In this document: positions 11,335-23,600 of the stretch, piece by piece
How the letters are laid out: each line of letters opens with the position of its first letter
How positions within the stretch are numbered: position 1 is the first letter of the stretch
Assembly: GCA_021464415.1 (NCBI GenBank)
Contig: CM038467.1
Coordinates: forward strand, 18,005,127 to 18,069,126
Origin: Lonicera japonica
Taxonomy: Eukaryota > Streptophyta > Magnoliopsida > Dipsacales > Caprifoliaceae
Length of the DNA: 64,000 nucleotides
Direction: 5' to 3'
Notes under the pieces: generated by a model
What the model was told of the DNA's origin: nothing
Databases searched by the model: none
Seen by the model: the letters and a program-made list of their open reading frames with translations, nothing else
Program-made: the position numbers and the translations under genes

Positions 11335-12001
11335 AAGGGCTTATTATACATTGATTTTTACCAAAAATCCAATGAATAATATTTTTTTGAATGAAGGGCC
11401 TATTTTTAATTGGTAATTTGAATAAAGGGCCTATTTTTAATTGGTAATTAGTGTAAGAGGCCTATTTTGTTTTATATTTTAAATGAATGTATTTGAATAA
11501 ATTTAAATATCATTTAATTAATAAAAACATGTTATATATTACCTAAATTACCCCTTTTTATGAAATTTTCACAAAAAATATGGACTGCAAAGTTCATATT
11601 GCAATAAAATATGAACTGCAAAGTTCATATTGCAGTGAAATATGTACTGCAATATGAACTTTGCACTAAAAATATGGACTGCAAAGTTCACATTGCAGTA
11701 AAATATGGACTGCAATATGAACTTTGCACTAAAAATATCGACTGCAAAGTTCACATTGCAGTGAAATATGGACTGCAAAGTTCATATTGCAGTGAAATAT
11801 AGACTGCAAAGTTCATATTGCAGTCCATATTTTAATGCATATTGATATTTTTTTGGTTTATTTTAAGGGTTGGGATGTCATTTTATAATGAAAAAAAAAG
11901 ACACATGTCATATTATCAATAAAATAAAAAATAGGCCCTTTATTTAAAAAAAAATTATTCCTTGGCCTTAGTGTGAAAATCTTTCTCTAATAAGCCCTTT
12001 T
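11335..12001. repeat. Fold-back element with a central minisatellite
   Basis: The left end AAGGGCTTATTA and right end TAATAAGCCCTT are inverses. Inside each lie a GGGCCTATTTTTAATTGG-type block and its complement (11395-11470 against 11921-11945). The centre (11570-11830) is an array of diverged units of about 30-34 bp built around GACTGCAAAGTTCATATTGC. Each unit is partly palindromic, because some units are followed by the inverse order (GCAATATGAACTTTGCA). No target duplication was resolved. Confidence 0.65.
11570..11830. repeat. Minisatellite of partly palindromic ~30-bp units
   Basis: About eight diverged units carry CTGCAAAGTTCATATTGCAG, itself a near-palindrome (CTGCAA...TTGCAG), alternating with inverted units. 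The reading frames seen here on both strands follow from the repeat and are not genes. Confidence 0.8.
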
Positions 12002-12399
12002 TTTTAATTGCCCCTTATAAATTTATTCGAGATTTGCTTGTGAAACAAACGAATTAGAGTTTAACATATTTTAAAACTTGACATATTAATGAGTTTGGCT
12101 CAATAAATTCATAAACACTATGAAAATATATAAAAAATCAAGTTATTCGAGTTCGCCTCGGTTAAAAATTCATTTGAGCTTTGCTTGATCTGGAGCTAAG
12201 CAAGCTAAATTTGAATAAATATCAAAATAATTATTAAATTAAACTTGAAGTTAGCAGTACAAATATCAAAAGTTCTGTTTGATTTGACTAAACTTTTTTC
12301 CCCCCCAAAAAAATAAAAAATAAAAATATTAATTATTAATTATTATAATAAAAAGAAGTTAGCAGTACAATTCAATCACACTAATCCCATCTCCTTCCT

Positions 12400-12775
12400 T
12401 CAACCATAATCAAGAAAGAGATCATGGAAAATGGAGTGGGGAGGGGCATAATATTTTTGATACAAAACAATATTGTTTCTTCCATGATTCGCCAATGTGT
12501 CTGCTACTTTATTTCGTTCCCCAAAGTTAAAGTCAATCCAGCAGCTCACAAAATCATCCAGCAAAGCTTGAATGTCCATTAGGTGAGCTTGGTTATCCAC
12601 TTTCTTCCTGCGTAAAATATTGAAGGATGTATATGAATTAATTAGTTTCACTATATATGTATGCTAGAAATTTTGAGCTCATTTGCAAGCTTTGATCCTT
12701 CACGAATGGCCAACAATTATGCCATCACATTAGAAGCTTCCCCTGTTTTAGCAGCAAGAGCACCAACACAAACAC
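12400..12775 (-). pseudogene. Relic of an RNase H-like (RVT_3) domain
   Basis: On the minus strand the upstream part reads GEASNVMA, a stop, then LLAIREGSKLANELKISSI. The downstream part reads QALLDDFVSCWIDFNFGERN and KVADTLANHG. These resemble the central and C-terminal parts of the plant RNase H-like domain (RVT_3), with the typical ending R-x-x-N-x-V-A-D-x-L-A. That domain occurs in plant LINEs and related proteins. Stops and an interruption near 12655 show it is broken. No poly(A) tail or RT domain is next to it. Confidence 0.6.
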
Positions 12776-12779
12776 CAAT

Positions 12780-13270
12780 TTTCCTTTATAAACTCATCAT
12801 TTTTTTCACAAAGTTCTCGTGTGGACTTACCTATTTTCATTTCATTTTTCTATCTCAAGTAATTTATTTTGAGTGATAATTTCTCATTCATCCCATAACT
12901 ATTTTGAGTAAACAATTATACGGTATTAATATATTTATGGAGGAGAACACGAATCTATAATAACCTTTCACAATCGATGGTGAAGTTCCATTAACAATTA
13001 TCCTCAAAAAGGCTCGAAAATAGTATTTTACCCCTTATTCCACACTAGCAAGGTAAATCATTTATTAGATCTACTTTTTAATATTAGGTATAATTTTATT
13101 TATTAATTACTTATATAAATTTTAGTTGAGTTTCTTGAATAATTGCATAATATTACTAATACTATTATATTTACGTTGTATTATTATAATTTCTCATAAT
13201 TATTCACATTTGCTATTTGAATTATATGAAGTTTTATTAATATTATTATATTTATGATAAAATTTTATGA
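12780..13270. other. Intergenic, nothing recognised
   Basis: AT-rich, with no supported gene or repeat structure. Confidence 0.5.
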
Positions 13271-13278
13271 CCTTAAAT

Positions 13279-14014
13279 TAGGGGTGTTAAAGTCAATCCG
13301 AAAACCGACCGAACGAACCGAACCGATCCGGACCGATCCGCAAAACCCCGAACCGAAAACAAGAAAACCGAACCGAAACCGAAAAGTTTGGTTCGGGTTT
13401 GGGGTAAGCTAGTCTAAAACCGAACTAAACCGAACCGAACCGAATTATATATATAAAAAATAAATGTTAATATATACTTTAAGGACACACGTTAATTATA
13501 TTATAATACAAAAAAGATGACACTTTTATAAGAATATATTTCTTATTAATTACATATTATGATAATCTTAAAAAATAGTCATTAGCGCATGTCTTTATTA
13601 TTTAATTAACTACATAATGCTAAGATTTTTGTTATCACATACATGATAGGAAAATAATTCATCATTTTATTTAATGTGTTTCATTCTTATAAATGTACAA
13701 ATAAAATTGTAATTAAATAGAAAATATGGTATTTATATGTTGCTTCTTGTTTCTAAAAAATAATCATTTTAATTTGAATATAAATCATTATTACATTACT
13801 ATTAGTATTATATTTTTATGTTAAATTGATTTAAAAAAAACATATGTTAAAACCGAATAAAACCGAACCGAAACCGAACCGAAAAGTTTGGTTCGAGTTT
13901 GGGTTTCGAAGATTTAGAAACCGAAACCGAACCGAACCGAAACCGAACTTTTATATTTGGTTTGGGTTTGGGGTGCCTTGGTTTCTACCCCGACCGAAAC
14001 CGAAAACACCCCTA
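13279..14014. mobile_element. hAT-type MITE, 736 bp, with CCGAAC arrays
   Basis: The element starts TAGGGGTGTTAAAG and ends GAAAACACCCCTA, giving a TIR of TAGGGGTGTT. It is flanked by a perfect 8-bp duplication CCTTAAAT (13271-13278 and 14015-14022), the signature length for hAT transposons. Next to each end are runs of CCGAAC/CCGAAAC. The middle (13450-13850) is AT-rich and non-coding. A second member lies at 19.77 kb. Confidence 0.9.
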
Positions 14015-14201
14015 CCTTAAATATGTTTTCGTATGTTTTAAATTTTCCCTTGCTGAGATTCCTTCCTCTGCCATTGTCCATCAGTGTTAACTTTATATAG
14101 AGTTTTTGCTGAAGGTTCCCATCTCACAAGACAAGTTTTCCTCATATTATCACTTGTTGAATCCTTAATCCAACATTAGGCTTATATGTGAAATAATTAT
14201 G

Positions 14202-14634
14202 TGTTGTGGACTGTCGAATGGTTAAGCCCGCTTTAAAAATGATCAAATAAGGTTTAAGTTATTTGGGCTTAAATGTATTTAATAAGGTGTGGGCCTTTAA
14301 TGTGTAAATACTTAAGAGTAATTCTATTTTTATGATGGGCTAAAATAGAAATATTAAATAGATAGTAGAGTTTACTATATATATATTGTGGTCATGGTCC
14401 CCAGATCACACGTACGTATCTCGTCCCTGTTGAGCCCCCATCATCACAGAGAGCAGAGAGAAGGCATAAAGGATTCTCTAAAGAAATACGTGTTGATCTG
14501 GAAGGCCAACCACTCGTGTACAAACACACGCTATGGATTCAGGTCTGCTTCTGCATATTAATTTATTGATTCTTGATGATATGACATGAATGATTCTAGG
14601 ATTTATGGCTATTTAGAACCAACTAAATGTAACA
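14202..14634 (+). repeat. LTR (5' side) of a rearranged copia element
   Basis: It begins TGTTGTGGACTG and ends ATGTAACA (TG...CA). Three bases later comes the copia primer-binding site TGGTATCAGAGC. The last 155 bp (14480-14634) are repeated at 16246-16400 in the same orientation, which confirms the right boundary. Confidence 0.8.
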
Positions 14635-14636
14635 AG

Positions 14637-14648
14637 TGGTATCAGAGC
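14637..14648 (+). other. Primer-binding site (initiator tRNA-Met type)
   Basis: TGGTATCAGAGC is the sequence that pairs with the 3' end of plant initiator methionine tRNA. It lies three bases from the LTR end, at the standard position. Confidence 0.85.
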
Positions 14649-15076
14649 AGGTTCCATGTTGAATCATTGAGAATTGGATATAATTTCGAATTATGATTAT
14701 TTTAGATATTTTTGAATCTGAGAATTTTTGGCTTTTTTAAAATTATCAGATTTGAGAATTTTTATTGATTAAGGTCAAATCGTGTATATATATGTTTGTA
14801 CTATAAATTCGGCAGTCTGCGTATGTATACACTTTTTACAGCACACATATATGTTGATTAGATGTATATACATGATTGTTTTTTATGTATACTATTTGGA
14901 TTCAGTTGCTGTAATCGCACGCATAGATAAGTTAATATATATATATATTTATATTTGTGTGATATGTCAAATCGACATAGATAAATCACAGATGCTGTTT
15001 CTCTACTGTGTGACTGCCGAATGGGTTAAGGTCTTGATGTTTGTTTTATGATTAAAATTTTTTTTACAAACTCCCA

Positions 15077-16245
15077 CTAAAAATGAATATCCTGAAAAGA
15101 CATAACACCCATACGAGCAGTGTGCTCATGAAACACTTTGGGTGGCAATCCCTTAATAAGCGAATCCGCAACCATGGAGTTTGTACCGATGTGTTCTATA
15201 GACAACTGTATACTCTGAATTCTTTCTTTGACAACTAGAAACTTGATATCTATATGTTTAGATTTCGTCGAGCTCCTGTTGTTCGTGGAATATAGGTTTG
15301 CTGATTTATTGTCACAAAATAACTTGAATGGTCTTTCAACACTATCCACTATCCTCAATCTCGTGATAAAATTTCGCAACCACATTCCGTGGTTGGACGC
15401 CTCATAACATGCTATGAACTCTGCTGCCATGGTAGAAGAGGTTATAAGAGACTATTTAGCACTCTTCCAAGAGATAGCTCCCTCAGCCAGCAGAAAAACA
15501 TAACCCGACGTAGATTTCATACTCTTGGCATCTAGCAAAATCGGAGTCAGTATGCCCAACGATCTCAAACTGATATGTCCTCTGATATGTGAGCATGTAG
15601 TATTTTGTTCTCTGTAAGTAATGCAATACCCGTTTTGTTACTTTCCAATAGTCCATTCCTGGATTGCTTAAGTATCTGCCTAGCATCCTAACAATGTACG
15701 CAATATCCGAACGTGTACATACTTGAGTGTATATCAGACTTCCCACTGCTGATGCATAAGGAATCTTTTACATTTCTTTTTCCTTAAAATCATTCTTAGG
15801 GTACTGACTAATACTAAACTTATTTCCTTTAACCGCAGGGGTATCACCTGGTTTACAACCATGCATGACATATCTCTTGAGAACCTTTTCGATATAACCC
15901 TTTTGCGATAATCCTAAAGTACCCCGAGAGCGATCTCAGTGTATCTGTATGCCTAATACAAAAGAGGCGTCACCAAGATCTTTCATCTCAAAATTCTTAG
16001 TCAGAAATCTCTTGATTTCGTGCAATATGCCTATATCATTGCTGGCAAGCAAAATATCATCGACATATAAAATCAGAAAAATATGCTTACTTCCATAAAA
16101 CTTATAGTATATGCAATAATCGACCAAATTCATCTTAAAACTAAATGAGATGATTACTTGATAAAACTTGAAATACCATTGTCGAGATGCTTGCTTGAGC
16201 CCATAGATGGATTTCTTAAGTTTGCAAACCATATTCTTTAGGTAT
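15077..16245 (-). pseudogene. Copia RT/RNase H remnant
   Basis: Minus-strand pieces in order: RT with MVCKLKKSIYGLKQASRQW, the active-site YVDDILLASND and LGIQIH (16245-15936); a middle part with GSLIYTQVCTRSDIAYIVR and YWKVTKRVLHYLQRT (15746-15483); and RNase H with MAAEFIACYEA, LFCDNKSA and KHIDIKFLVVKE (15430-15077). Frame breaks separate the pieces and the N-terminal half of the polyprotein is missing, so it cannot work. The short peptide before MVCKL in this frame comes from the adjoining LTR read backwards. Confidence 0.85.
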
Positions 16246-16400
16246 AAAGAAATATGTGTTGATCTGGAAGGCCAACCACTCGGGTACAAACACACGCTAT
16301 GGATTCAGGTATGCTTTCGCATATTGATTTATTGATTCTTGGTGATACGACATGAATGATTCTAGAATTTATGGCTATTTAGAACCAACCAAATCTAACA
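16246..16400 (+). repeat. Truncated second LTR of the copia element
   Basis: It matches 14480-14634 with few differences, from AAAGAAATA to the terminal TCTAACA. The first ~278 bp of the LTR are missing. The left junction falls directly on the inverted RT sequence. Confidence 0.8.
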
Positions 16401-16479
16401 TCACTTGCACCGGAGTTATTCTGATTTTTTGCTGTCTTAAAGGATAATTTATAGCTTTTAATATTATTTTTTGATGCTC

Positions 16480-16612
16480 TGCATGATCTGAGTGCTATTT
16501 ATAGTTTTGTTTCTAAATATGGCTTCATTTTTGGCAATCCACATATTCCAAAAAAAGTGTGTGCAATGTTGGTCAAATCATCAGTAGAATGGAAGGGGAC
16601 TTTTGCAATGAT
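16480..16612 (-). pseudogene. Possible short LINE (zf-RVT tail) remnant
   Basis: The minus strand reads, with one frame change, a segment like THTFFW-NMWIAKNEAIFRNK. This resembles the W-x-x-W-x-x-R/K-N-x-x-x-F motif after the zf-RVT domain of plant LINEs. It is too short and broken for certainty. Confidence 0.3.
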
Positions 16613-16678
16613 AGAAGATATACAAAAAGTTTTTCATTTAACCAACCAGTTTTTTTCTCAAAATAATCCAAAGACTTT

Positions 16679-17071
16679 GGTTGTGTTTGGTTGCTATTTC
16701 TGAACAAGATTTTAAAATTTTTTCTCAAAACACAATTTAAAATCAACTCTACTTTCACACTTCCCAAAATTTATTTCACCACACTTTATCTCTCTAAATT
16801 TTTTTTTAAAACGCCATAACTTTAAATCCAAAAATTAAAAAATAATAAAAAATATATATTTGAAACCTACTCATCGAGATCTATAAAATAAGATCCATTG
16901 TGACTATTTTTTGAAATTTTTTATGCGTTTTTTTCATTGGTTGAAAAAAAGTCAAACAAAACCAAATTCACTTTTTAACATAAAAATTCTAACTCAAAAC
17001 ATTCAACCAAACACCAAATTTTTAAAAACTTGTCTAGAAAATTTGTCTAGAAACATTAACCAAACACCACC
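16679..17071. repeat. MITE, 393 bp (GGTTGTGTTTGGTT ends)
   Basis: Ends GGTTGTGTTTGGTTG and TTAACCAAACACCACC are inverses. The body shares long blocks with 46081-46434, such as AACTTTAAATCCAAAAAT and CTATAAAATAAGAT. A 3-bp TTT flanks both sides, suggesting a PIF/Harbinger-like origin, but this is weak. Confidence 0.6.
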
Positions 17072-18110
17072 TTTACATTCCTTGAAAAAGTTTTCAGATT
17101 TAAGTGGTTTTAAAGTTATTTAGAACCAACACTTAAATCTAAAAACTTAATTTTTACCACTTAAAATTTAAAAATCTCATCAAAAGTTTTAAGTGGTAAA
17201 TTTGCCACTTAAACTGAAAACTTAATTTTAAAGTGTGTGAATTACCTATTCTACCCTCTTTCAAAACAAAAACACACGCACGTAAACCCATCTTTTTCTT
17301 CTACGCGCAGATCTCTCTCCTTCTTCTATGCACACGCAAATCCTTTCCCACATTGGAAACTTGGATTTTGAAGTTATATGTTAAAACTTAAAACCGAAGT
17401 TATATGTTAAAACTTAAAACTCCAATACTTAGATTTTGGAGATTTTGTTAAGACCATAGAGTAGGTACTTGGACTATTATGTACAAAAATAAATGGAGGG
17501 TTCTCCATTACTTTGCCACAAGAGAATATTAGTTAATAGTTGGCGAGAAATAGATCGAGTTTTCTCAAATTAAGGACTAAAGTGAGCTGCGCACATTTTG
17601 ATGAACAATTAAATAGTGAGTGTTTTAATTTCCCTTTAATTTGCTGTGTAAATAGAGCATTGCTGAATACTAATTTGTGATTGTTATTTTCCTAGTATAT
17701 TGACTCATAAAATTATTGTAGTTGATTCAAGGATTTGAAGATATAATTATCAATACTTAATTAGTATTACTTTGATATAAAATTAGGTCTTTATGTTTTA
17801 AAATTTTGTCAAGTTTACAAATTTTATTTTATGAATTTTTGCATTTAGTGAGGTAATGGTGATTAGTAATTTTCATAAATGAAATGGGTTACCTTGGTTG
17901 AAAAGTTTAAATTATATGTTTTTTTTTATTTTCATTTAGAATCATTTGATCTAAATAAACTAACAAGGGCAAAATTGGCATATTAAAAAAAATTCAGTTT
18001 TTAGATGTGTTATATTTAAATAAATAATATTTTTTGAGATACAATTTTTAGACCTAAATAAACAGTTTCAGTTTTAGTTTTCAATTGTTTTATCAAATGC
18101 CACCTTAGTT
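17072..18110. repeat. Longer member of a MITE family
   Basis: The left part has CACTTAAATCTAAAAACTTAA and AGTTTTAAGTGGTAAATTTGCC; the right end is TTTTATCAAATGCCACCTTAG. Both are shared with 8.0-8.6 and 18.24-18.65 kb. Those copies lack most of the ~700 bp between (17240-17940), which carries a 26-bp tandem duplication (GAAGTTATATGTTAAAACTT). This may be the less deleted form, or contain a separate insertion. Confidence 0.45.
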
Positions 18111-18242
18111 TAGTGATATGCTTTTTATTAATCTTTGTCGGACAACTTACTATTGACGCATTATTTTTTTTGCGCTTTTCCTTTTTCTTTTTTTCTAATG
18201 GGCCTGAAGCTTGTGATGAATGGTTGAATTCAAAGAGTTAAT

Positions 18243-18652
18243 TTTAAGTATTGTTTGATAACACAACTTAAATTTGAAAATTTAAATTTTTTAGATTTAA
18301 GTGATTTTAAAGTTGTTTATTGACAAAAATAATTAAGTGCCAACTTAATTTTCTCCACTTAAAATTAAATTTTTTCATCTAAAGTTTTAAGTGGTAAATT
18401 CCTATTTAAAACTGAAAACTTAATTTTAAAAAGTGTAAAAGACATATTTTACCTTCTTACATTTAATTAAATTACCATACTGTCAAACAACCATTTAACT
18501 CTTTAGTGCAAACTTATCATATTAAAAAAAATTCAGTTTTCAGATGTATTATATTCAAACAAACAACATTTTTTTTTAAATACTGTTTTCAAAACTAAAC
18601 GAATAATTTTTTTAGTTTCAATTTTTAATATTTTTTTATCAAACGCCACCTT
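18243..18652. repeat. MITE copy, ~410 bp
   Basis: The left end TAAGTATTGTTTGATAA and right end TTATCAAACGCCACCTTA are imperfect inverses. Internal blocks match the copies at 8.0 and 17.1 kb. Non-coding. Confidence 0.55.
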
Positions 18653-19760
18653 AGAGTGTTATTATTTAGTAACACCAATAAGTTGGTAACACTCCACTTA
18701 TTTATAATGACATGATAAACTAGGACGATTTGAAAATTCCGTTACATAATCCAACAATTAACAATTTAACATGGTCTAGGGATAAATTTTTTAAAAAGTC
18801 GCAAAATAAAATAAAACTAAAACAAAAATTAATCTAAGAATTTGTGTTAGTGTTTTGAATTTTATCACAAAATCGTGTTGTGTTTGTGTCCAAATTTTAA
18901 AATGAAATTAATATCAACTTACAGTTATATCATACTAATCATATTGTTGTGTTTAAACTAGAAAAAATATTGAATCCACTCATGTTTTAACTTGTCTATT
19001 AATACCAAAAAATTACAATTAGTGTGTTTAAAATTTCTAAACTTCCAATATATATTTCCGAAATCCAATCCACTTTCTTTTTCCAAATTTGTAATGCGGC
19101 CGGGCATTTTTTATTATGAAAAAATATATTTTTAATGTATAATATTTATATTATTTCAAAATATAGTGACCATATATTGGTTTAAAAGCTCTCTACAAAC
19201 CTATAATACAATGTTTGTGGTAATGTGATTATATATTTTAATTTTAAGTTGATTATAATTCCATCTCAAATAACACTTTAATTTGACTTTTGGTAATTTT
19301 TAACAAAAGTACATTAATTTTAGCTTAGCGTGTGGATAGTCATACAACTTACTTTTGGTACACTAATTACACCCAATTCTCGAATAATTAATACTTAGAA
19401 GAATATCACTTTGTATTTTTTTAAAATTGAACCTGTATAGAAAATAGTCCCTATTGTTTATATTATTTTGTAACGTTGGATTATCGTAATATGATTCGTT
19501 GAAGAAACAAAACATTCATATCGATTTTTTGAATAATGCTTTAAAAAATTTAAAATCAAAAGATTTTGAAAAAATCTTAAATTCTACAAATTTTGGTCCG
19601 GAACTTTTTTAGAAATTTAGAAATTCTTGATATTTTTTCTTTAGATAGGTATGTTCCGATTTGTTCTATCCAACAAACACTCCTAATTACAATTGTGTTT
19701 ATTATATTGTGTCGTGATTTCTTATTATTTGTCATGTCGCGTCGTACCCAAATAAATATA
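18653..19760. other. Intergenic, nothing recognised
   Basis: AT-rich, with no supported gene. Short frames at 19593-19956 run into the MITE and are not conserved. Confidence 0.5.
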
Positions 19761-19768
19761 TATAAATA

Positions 19769-20272
19769 TAGGGGTGTTGTTAAAAATCCGAAAATTGAAC
19801 GAACGGACCGAACCGATCCGTTGCGATCTAAAATTTTCCGAATTGAAAAAAAAACCGAAACTGAAACCGATTGATTTGGGTTGGGGATTCGGGGTCCTCG
19901 AATTGGACCGAAAAAATCGAATTTTTAAAAAAATAATATTTACTAACTTAATGTAATTACTTAAGTTGTCTTACAATACATTGAAAAAAAAGGAAAGTTT
20001 CTTACAACATTTACATTATATAAATGACCAAACTCTATGGATTATTTATATTTATAAATAATTGCTTAAGCTAATTATTAAAATAAATATATTATATAAT
20101 TTTTTTGTAATGCCTTTTGAGTGAATTTATATTTTTAGTGCAATTTTGAACTAAAGTTTTAACAATAAAAAAATTTGAATGAAACCGAACTAGACCGAAA
20201 TTGAACTATAAAGTTTGGGAAGGGTTTGGGGTATTCTAGTTTCTATCCCGACCGAAATCGAAAATACCCCTA
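19769..20272. mobile_element. hAT-type MITE, 504 bp
   Basis: It starts TAGGGGTGTTGTTAAAAATC and ends CGAAAATACCCCTA. CCGAAC-rich blocks lie beside each end as in the element at 13.28 kb. Flanks are TATAAATA on the left and TATATATA on the right (7 of 8), consistent with a hAT duplication in a TA-rich target. Confidence 0.75.
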
Positions 20273-20360
20273 TATATATATATATGTTTAAAAAGAAAAA
20301 GGAAAAAGGGGAAACCAATTTGACACTCCCAAGTCATGGTCTAAGCACACACTAGCAACC

Positions 20361-20502
20361 GAGTAAATTTTTGATGGGGGCAATTTTTGATGGGGGCATG
20401 GGGCTCCAATAATAAAGCGCCATTTGTCCACTTTAATCTACCTAAATTTAACTCTAGTTAGCTAATAAATAATTCAAAACTCTTATTTAAAAAGGAAAAC
20501 AA
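20361..20502. repeat. Left TIR of the complete MULE
   Basis: Starts GAGTAAATTTTTGATGGGGG. AATTTTTGATGGGGGC occurs twice in tandem near the end and could be a transposase-binding repeat. Identical to the complement of 24496-24637. Confidence 0.95.
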
Positions 20503-20621
20503 AAAAGGAAGTGAGAATCCTTTTCATATTCTATTGATTACCTTTGGCCCGTCTAGAAGTGAAAAAGTGGAAATCCTTGATCCTAAACCTAATTCCCCAA
20601 TTCACAGTATATTCTGGAGAC

Positions 20622-23600
20622 AATGACTTCTAACAGGTGATTTATCTTTTCTTTTTCTCTATTTTCTTTTCATTTGACTTGCTTGTTTTTAGGCATAACT
20701 AAATTTAATTTTTATTTTTTCTTCGTCTTCGTCTTCAAATCAAATAATTGAATTTTGGAATCTTTTGGGGACCTGGTGGTTTTTTTATTTGTTTTATAGG
20801 TTTTTTTTCTACGTTAATGTAATGTTTCTACAGTATATACGTAGCTACGTTAATGTAATATTTTTTGTTAACATGTATTTGTTTCACATGTTTATTATAC
20901 AGAATATACAGTCCGGGTAATGAACATATACTTGATTTGAGTGAAACTGAGATTTCAAATGAGCAAAACGATACAATACGTGAAAATAATGAGATTTTAG
21001 AAGCTAAAAGTGCAGGGTATGAGTTTTCAAAAGATACACTAGAGAAGGAAATATTGCTTGGTAAGACATTTAAAACAATTGATGAAGCATACCAGTTTTA
21101 TAATGCTTATGCCAGAGTAGTTGGATTTAGTGTACGAAAACATTGGGCATCAAGAAATAAAGCGAGTAAGATGGTGATTGCACGGATATTTTGTTGCTCT
21201 TTCGAAGGACATCGTGAAAAACATCCAAGGGGAACGCCTTCAAAATCTCGAGCTGTGACACGTACCGGTTGCATGGCACGACTTCAAGTTAAGTTAGGGG
21301 CTGATGGAAATTATAATGTTACCGAATTCATTAGGGATCATAATCACGAGCTCGCATCTCAAGATAAGGTGCATCTATTGAGATCACAAAGAAAAATACA
21401 GCCTGCCCAAGCTGGTTTAATTGATAATATGCAATCGGCAGGCCTTGGATCAGCAGAAATTTTCACTTACATGAGTATAGAAGCTGGTGGAAGCAAAAAT
21501 CTCAATTTCATTCAAGAGGATTGTGACAACTATATGCAAAGAAAACGTGTTGGGTATCTAAAAAGAGGAGATGCAGCTGTTCTTTTAGAGTATTTTAAGA
21601 GCAAACAGAAAGAAAACAATTCATTTTTTTATAGTATACAACTTGACGATGAAGATCGTATCTCTAATTGTTTTTGGTGCGATGCTAAGTCGAGAATAGA
21701 CTATAATATCTTCGGAGATGTCGTATGCTTTGATACAACATTTAAAACAAATGGGTATGATATGCCGTTTGCTCCGATTGTTGGCGTGAATAACCATGGT
21801 CAGACCGTGCTCTTTGGTTGTGCTTTATTGAGGGATGAGACGACAAGCTCATTCATTTGGCTATTCGAAACATTTTTAAATGCAATGGGGGGAAAACACA
21901 TGGATACAATCTTTTCCGATCAAGCTATTTCCATAGCCAATGCAGTCAAACAGGTATTTATAAACACGCATCATCATTTATGTTTGTGGCACATTTATCA
22001 GAATGCGTTGAAACATTTGTCTAATGAGTTTAAAACATTTAAGTCTTTTGCTCATGATTTTAGAAAATGCATATATGAAAATGAGACTGAAGAAGAATTT
22101 AATGAGAATTGGCAAAAGCTTCTTGAGAAGTATGAGTTAAAGGAGAATGAGTGGATGAAAAATCTATATCAATTACGTGAGAAATGGGCTCAAGTATTTG
22201 TGCGGCAACACTTTTGTGCATCTATAACAACAACCCAAAGAAGTGAAAGCATGAATAGTTATTTTAAGAAATATTTTAATAAAAAACAAACTTTACGAGA
22301 GTTTGTCGATCAATACGATAAAGCTGTGGCCCGCCGACGTGAAAAGGAAACAAAAGCAGATTTTAAATCAATGGCAACAAAACCCAATTTGGTATCAGGA
22401 TGGGCAGCGGAACTCAGAGCAGCAGATTTATATACAAGAAAAATTTTCAATGAGTTCCAAGAAGAGTTTAAAAGGCTTATAGATTTGGATCTAGAACTTG
22501 TCGGTGATGATGGGTCGGCACACAAGTACAAGGTGTCTTCATATACTGGGGATAGATCTCGTACTATTACTATTACTTCTCCAAACAACACAATTAAATG
22601 CAGTTGCAAGAAATTTGAATTTTCGGGGTTACTTTGTTCCCATGCTCTCAAGGTGTTGCGTAAGCTAAATTTACCCGACATTCCTGCCCAATACTACTTA
22701 AAAAGGTGGACCAAAGAAGCCACAACTGTGGCTAGTGTTGACACTTGCAGGGAAAAAATAAATATTGTTTCGGATCCATCCTTATCAGCTCGTTATTGTG
22801 AATTGTCGCACATGGCCTTAACCATAGCCATAAAGGGTTCTAAAACTCACGAGTTGAGTTTAGTGGCTAAGCGTGCACTATTGAGATCTTTAGATGATAT
22901 TAATTCTTATATGGATTCCCAACCTCATGATAAAATTCCTAAAACTATTAACTCTACAAGTGTTGACGAGTTCGAAGAAGGCATTACAAATCTTTCGGGG
23001 TTTGGTGTAACGATAAGAGATCCGTTGCGCAAGAATGAAAAAGGTCAACAAACGCGTAGATTCAAGAGTTGTCTCGAAAAGGCAAAACGCGGTCCTAAGT
23101 CTCAATCCCAACTAAAAAAAAGACGAATAGGTATCGAAAGAAATGCTAATACCATATTTAATTTGTATATACAACAAAAGGAATTGTATTCTAATTAATT
23201 TATATCTTATGTAGGTGGTACTAAAGGAAGATCTGCTAAGACCATGCCTCCTAGTACTAGCTCAGATCAATTCCCATTTTCTTCCAATGGGCTTTTGAAT
23301 GAGATCTATTATACACAGGTTTGATCCTTGAACAAGCAGATAATTACATTTGCATTCTTTATATTATATGAAATAACTAATTAGTACTCATGCTTTCACT
23401 AATTTAGGGACTAAATAACATGTCTACTTCAGTTGAGCAAGCACCATATGTACCAGTTTCAACTGAATGGGATACATTATTTTTAGAGACTGATGGGACG
23501 TACCCACCAAATGTAAGTTGACTGGCAACTAATTTCGATCATCAAATTTCTCCATCGTATGTTTACTTAATAAAATAAACCAAAAAATTTATAATGGTTA

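Larger units (their letters stand above)
14202..16400 (+). mobile_element. Rearranged Ty1/copia element with inverted pol
   Basis: A full LTR (14202-14634) and primer-binding site read rightward, and a truncated second LTR (16246-16400) has the same orientation. The pol remnants between them (15077-16245) read leftward: RT at the high coordinates, RNase H at the low. On that minus strand a purine-rich AGTGGGAG tract follows the RNase H end, as in a copia 3' end. Gag, protease and integrase are missing. Either the internal part was inverted and deleted, or two elements recombined. No 5-bp target duplication is visible. Confidence 0.75.

Noticed and set aside
11569..11802. Cys/His/Val repeat proteins on both strands
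   Set aside because: They follow from the minisatellite; both strands are open for the same reason.
13290..13440. Telomere-like CCGAAC repeats
   Set aside because: Not the plant telomere unit (CCCTAAA); bounded by TIR and an 8-bp duplication, so part of a hAT MITE.
13899..14090. 63-codon frame with Glu-Thr/Asn-Arg repeats
   Set aside because: It is a translation of the CCGAAC arrays of a MITE.
20865..20902. ATG of the longest open frame as transposase start
   Set aside because: The 38 bases are the end of intron 1; the 14-base exon at 20622 joins in frame at the acceptor TTATACAG.
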